The position numbers were made by a program, and so were the translations under genes. A model generated the notes under the pieces. The model was not told where the DNA came from and ran no database searches. It was given only the letters and a program-made list of their open reading frames with translations. Below, one piece after another: positions 61,792-64,000 of a stretch of DNA of 64,000 nt; positions within the stretch are counted from its first letter, which is position 1, and each line of letters opens with the position of its first letter. The stretch is from the NCBI GenBank assembly GCA_028284155.1, contig JANQSF010000010.1, positions 83,351-147,350 on the forward strand, written 5' to 3'. The DNA comes from Phycisphaeraceae bacterium. Lineage in GTDB: Bacteria > Planctomycetota > Phycisphaerae > Phycisphaerales > Phycisphaeraceae.

Positions 61792-61846
61792 TTCAACTTC
61801 TCACACGCCGCGGGCGTCGCGGGACGTTGGGGGAATGGGCCGTCGG

Positions 61847-62167
61847 TTACCGGGGCGGGGTCGGTCGAAGTACGACCCGCCGTGCCTTGACGCACGAAGC
61901 GACAAGATTGACCAGAAACAGCGTCAAGATCAAGGTGAGCCAGACGCCGGGCACGGCCCGTCCGGCGAGCAGCGCGGCGTACTCCGTGGTCAGGCCGCAA
62001 CCCGGGCAGACGCCGACGACCGAGTCGAGCGGACAATGCCAGCGCGGCTCACCGCCGACCCACGCTTTCCACATGGCGTATGCAGACCACAGCGCGAACG
62101 GCAGGTTGTAGCCGATCAGAATCGCGGGCGCAGACCGTCGAGTCTCATTCGGCGAGCGGTTGTCCAT
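61847..62167 (-). CDS. DUF2752 small membrane protein
   Basis: 106 residues. Two hydrophobic segments (about 15-35 and 68-90). The DUF2752 signature HCPLDSVVGVCPGCGLTTEYAALL (Cys-Pro ... Cys-Pro-x-Cys-Gly-x-Thr) is present near 45-65. Function unknown. Overlaps the TM2 gene by 23 bases, so translation is likely coupled. Confidence 0.85.
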   Translation of the reverse strand: MDNRSPNETRRSAPAILIGYNLPFALWSAYAMWKAWVGGEPRWHCPLDSVVGVCPGCGLTTEYAALLAGRAVPGVWLTLILTLFLVNLVASCVKARRVVLRPTPPR

Positions 62168-62387
62168 CAGCGTCGGGAAGTTTCTTCATGATGATCTGAA
62201 TCAGGTCGATCAGCGACCAGATGCCGCATCCGCCAAGCGTTAGCAACTGAATGATGCCGATCGTCGTGTAGCCCAGGTAGAAGCGGTGAACGCCCAAACC
62301 ACCCAAGAAGAGGTTCAGCAGCAAGGCGACCATCCATTGTCGCTGCTGACCGCCGCCCGCGGGTCCGACTGGCTGTTGTTCTGACAT
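62145..62387 (-). CDS. TM2 domain protein
   Basis: 80 residues. WMVALLLNLFLGGLGVHRFYLGY and IIQLLTLGGCGIWSLIDLIQII form the two-helix TM2 domain with its conserved Gly-x-HRFYLG motif. GGAG eight bases before the ATG. Function unknown; often near DUF2752 genes. Confidence 0.92.
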   Translation of the reverse strand: MSEQQPVGPAGGGQQRQWMVALLLNLFLGGLGVHRFYLGYTTIGIIQLLTLGGCGIWSLIDLIQIIMKKLPDADGQPLAE

Positions 62388-62642
62388 GGGTTCACTCCCG
62401 AAGGTGAAGGATCAAGAGATACAATTCGGCCGACGCCCGCAGACTCCACGGGTCCGACCACAACGGCCGACAAGATAACGCGGCCGCGACAATCCCGCAA
62501 CGTCCTTCGCCCGCAGTGTCCGGAAGCACGACCCCCCGCCCGCCATTGGTGCGTCTAGGCGTCTTGATCCTCGTGGACAACTCGTCGCTGCTGCACCTCG
62601 ATCCTTGATCCCGACTCCCATCCCGCACGTGATGTCGTCCCC

Positions 62643-62648
62643 TACAAT
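62643..62648 (+). promoter_or_regulatory. -10 box of carA, leaderless arrangement
   Basis: TACAAT six bases before the carA ATG at 62655, in the 267-base divergent spacer with the TM2 gene. No matching -35 at 17 bases, and no Shine-Dalgarno. Confidence 0.45.
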
Positions 62649-62654
62649 CGCCGG

Positions 62655-63893
62655 ATGACCACAACCGCCCCCCAATGCCTCGCCCGCCTCGCCCTCGAAG
62701 ACGGCAGCGTTTTCCATGGTCGAGTGTTCGGTGACCCAACGCCGCGCAACATCGACGGCGAGGTGTGTTTCAACACGTCGCTGACCGGTTACCAGGAGGT
62801 TCTGACCGACCCGTCCTATGCCGGCCAGATCGTCACGATGACGTACCCGCTGATCGGGAACTACGGCGTGAACGACGGCGACCTCGAATCGCGCGACGTA
62901 TTCCTGCGTGGGTTCGTCGTCCGCGAGTTGGCGAACGTGGCCAGCAACTACCGGTCGACGAGCAAACTGGAAGATTGGCTTGCGTCGCGCGGCATCACAG
63001 GGATCACCGGCATCGACACGCGGGCGCTGACCCGCAAGCTGCGGATCGACGGCGCGATGAAGGGCATCCTCTCGACCTTGCCGGCCGGCGAGGCGAGCGA
63101 CGCCGAGTTGGTCGAAGCCGCCCGAGCGTCGACCGGCCTGGTCGGCGTGAACATGGTCAAGACCGTCAGCCTGAACGAGACGCGCAAGTGGGACGAGCAC
63201 CTGGGCGACTGGTCGCCGATCCAGGGGCCGCGCAGCGGGTCGTCTGCCGATACGAGCGAGAAACGGTTCAACGTGGTCGCGCTGGACTGCGGCGCGAAGC
63301 TGAACATCCTGCGCAACCTGGTTGACTCCGGCTGCAACGTGACAGTCGTGCCTTACGACACGCCGGCCGAAGCAATCCTCGCTTGGGACGCCGACGGCCT
63401 ATTCGTGTCCAACGGCCCGGGCGACCCGGCCGCGGTAAACGCCACGGCCGACACGCTGAAACAGTTGCACGGCAAGCTGCCGATCTTCGGGATCTGTCTT
63501 GGCCACCAGTTGTTGAGTCTGTCGCTGGGGGCCGAGACATTCAAGCTCAAGTTCGGCCACCGCGGTGGCAATCAGCCTGTGCAGAATATGGCGACGCAGA
63601 AAGTCGAAATCACGAGTCAGAACCACGGCTTCGCCGTCGATACCGACAGTCTCGCGAAGGTCGGCGGCGAGCCGACGCACATTAACCTGAACGACCGCAC
63701 GCTCGAGGGCTTCCGCCACAAGGACATGCCCATCTTCGCCGTGCAATACCACCCCGAAGCCAGCCCCGGCCCGCACGACGCGCGGTACCTGTTCGACTGC
63801 TTCATCGACATGATGACGACGGGCGGGAGCCCGACGGGCGAGCAGATGGACGCGGCGCAGCGGTCGCGGAACGAGTTGGTCGTCGGCGGGTGA
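62655..63893 (+). CDS. carA: Carbamoyl phosphate synthase small subunit
   Basis: 412 residues, slightly longer than usual. Supplies ammonia from glutamine for carbamoyl phosphate (arginine and pyrimidines). N-terminal domain ARLALEDGSVFHGRVFG, EVCFNTSLTGYQEVLTDPSYAGQIV-type region, ITGIDTRALTRKLR. The GATase domain has LFVSNGPGDPAA, GICLGHQLLSLSLG with the catalytic Cys, and QYHPEASPGPHDARYLF with His and Glu. An extra stretch (about 188-205) joins the domains. carB is not in the window. Confidence 0.97.
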   Translation: MTTTAPQCLARLALEDGSVFHGRVFGDPTPRNIDGEVCFNTSLTGYQEVLTDPSYAGQIVTMTYPLIGNYGVNDGDLESRDVFLRGFVVRELANVASNYRSTSKLEDWLASRGITGITGIDTRALTRKLRIDGAMKGILSTLPAGEASDAELVEAARASTGLVGVNMVKTVSLNETRKWDEHLGDWSPIQGPRSGSSADTSEKRFNVVALDCGAKLNILRNLVDSGCNVTVVPYDTPAEAILAWDADGLFVSNGPGDPAAVNATADTLKQLHGKLPIFGICLGHQLLSLSLGAETFKLKFGHRGGNQPVQNMATQKVEITSQNHGFAVDTDSLAKVGGEPTHINLNDRTLEGFRHKDMPIFAVQYHPEASPGPHDARYLFDCFIDMMTTGGSPTGEQMDAAQRSRNELVVGG

Positions 63894-63918
63894 GTCGCGC
63901 GCCCTTTCGGGCTAATTC

Positions 63919-63946
63919 AAAATGCAAGATGCAAAATGCAAAATGC
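63919..63946. repeat. Heptamer tandem array
   Basis: Four 7-bp units AAAATGC, AAGATGC, AAAATGC, AAAATGC downstream of carA. The last 107 bases of the window hold no gene. Confidence 0.9.
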
Positions 63947-64000
63947 GGAGCGTGACTCGGTACGCGGGGTGCCTGTGAATAAGCGAAGCGTTTCACGGAT

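Noticed and set aside
63901..63914. carA terminator
   Set aside because: GCCC-TTTC-GGGC has only four pairs and no T-run.

Overview
The window reads as a GC-rich chromosome segment of a planctomycete, probably of the Phycisphaerae type. No rRNA was seen, so this rests on gene content: a DUF1501 Tat protein, an arylsulfatase next to a Tat-exported Gfo/Idh oxidoreductase, several H-X9-DG-like prepilins, a zinc-ribbon/LRR membrane protein, and a MoxR-DUF58-BatA-DUF4175 cluster with a Q-rich giant protein. murD argues for a peptidoglycan wall. No tRNA, rRNA, CRISPR array, phage or transposase gene could be supported.

Layout. 1-7231 (minus): start of an exported protein, murD, a CvpA-like membrane protein, a membrane-anchored GspE-like protein with ruined ATPase motifs, an intact PilT-type ATPase, and hisF with an in-frame repeat insertion. 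7340-10431 (plus): a prepilin, an exported HExxH protein and a zinc-ribbon/LRR protein. 10447-11856: DUF1501 protein. 11989-24609 (minus, transcribed right to left): MoxR ATPase, DUF58, BatA-like VWA protein, 1444-residue DUF4175-like Q-rich protein, a second VWA/GATase-like protein, and a caspase-fold protein with EF-hand-like loops. Several of these genes overlap by a few bases. 24757-28265: DUF4159 protein and a TPR/gluzincin protein. 28380-29198: a sugar isomerase-like TIM barrel.

29370-44324 (plus) is a 14-gene, mostly overlapping operon for an unusual surface sugar. It encodes a CgeB-like glycosyltransferase, a heptose-kinase/cytidylyltransferase with swapped domain order, two SDR epimerase/dehydratases, a split transketolase, a zinc alcohol dehydrogenase, a HAD phosphatase, an APH-like kinase, a DegT aminotransferase, a WbuC cupin and three methyltransferases. 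Then come guaB (minus), two terminator-flanked prepilins (minus), a membrane protein, a Gld-like ABC-2 exporter with DUF4340 (50084-56549, minus), a prepilin, a GNAT acetyltransferase, sulfatase, Gfo/Idh, three small membrane proteins (minus) and carA.

A second layer runs across the gene map. There are at least three families of dispersed palindromic elements (A at 12035, 35390, 52504 and 59555; B at 13225 and 60941; C at 55489) and a set of short-period tandem arrays of 7, 8 or 9 bp (6771, 23508, 24681, 35509, 63919). They fill spacers in compact operons, donate a stop codon, and in two genes (hisF and the caspase-like gene) are translated. Several genes (guaB, carA, sulfatase, hisF, one prepilin) have a -10-like hexamer only 5-9 bases before the start codon and no Shine-Dalgarno, so leaderless transcripts are likely, while others carry strong Shine-Dalgarno boxes.
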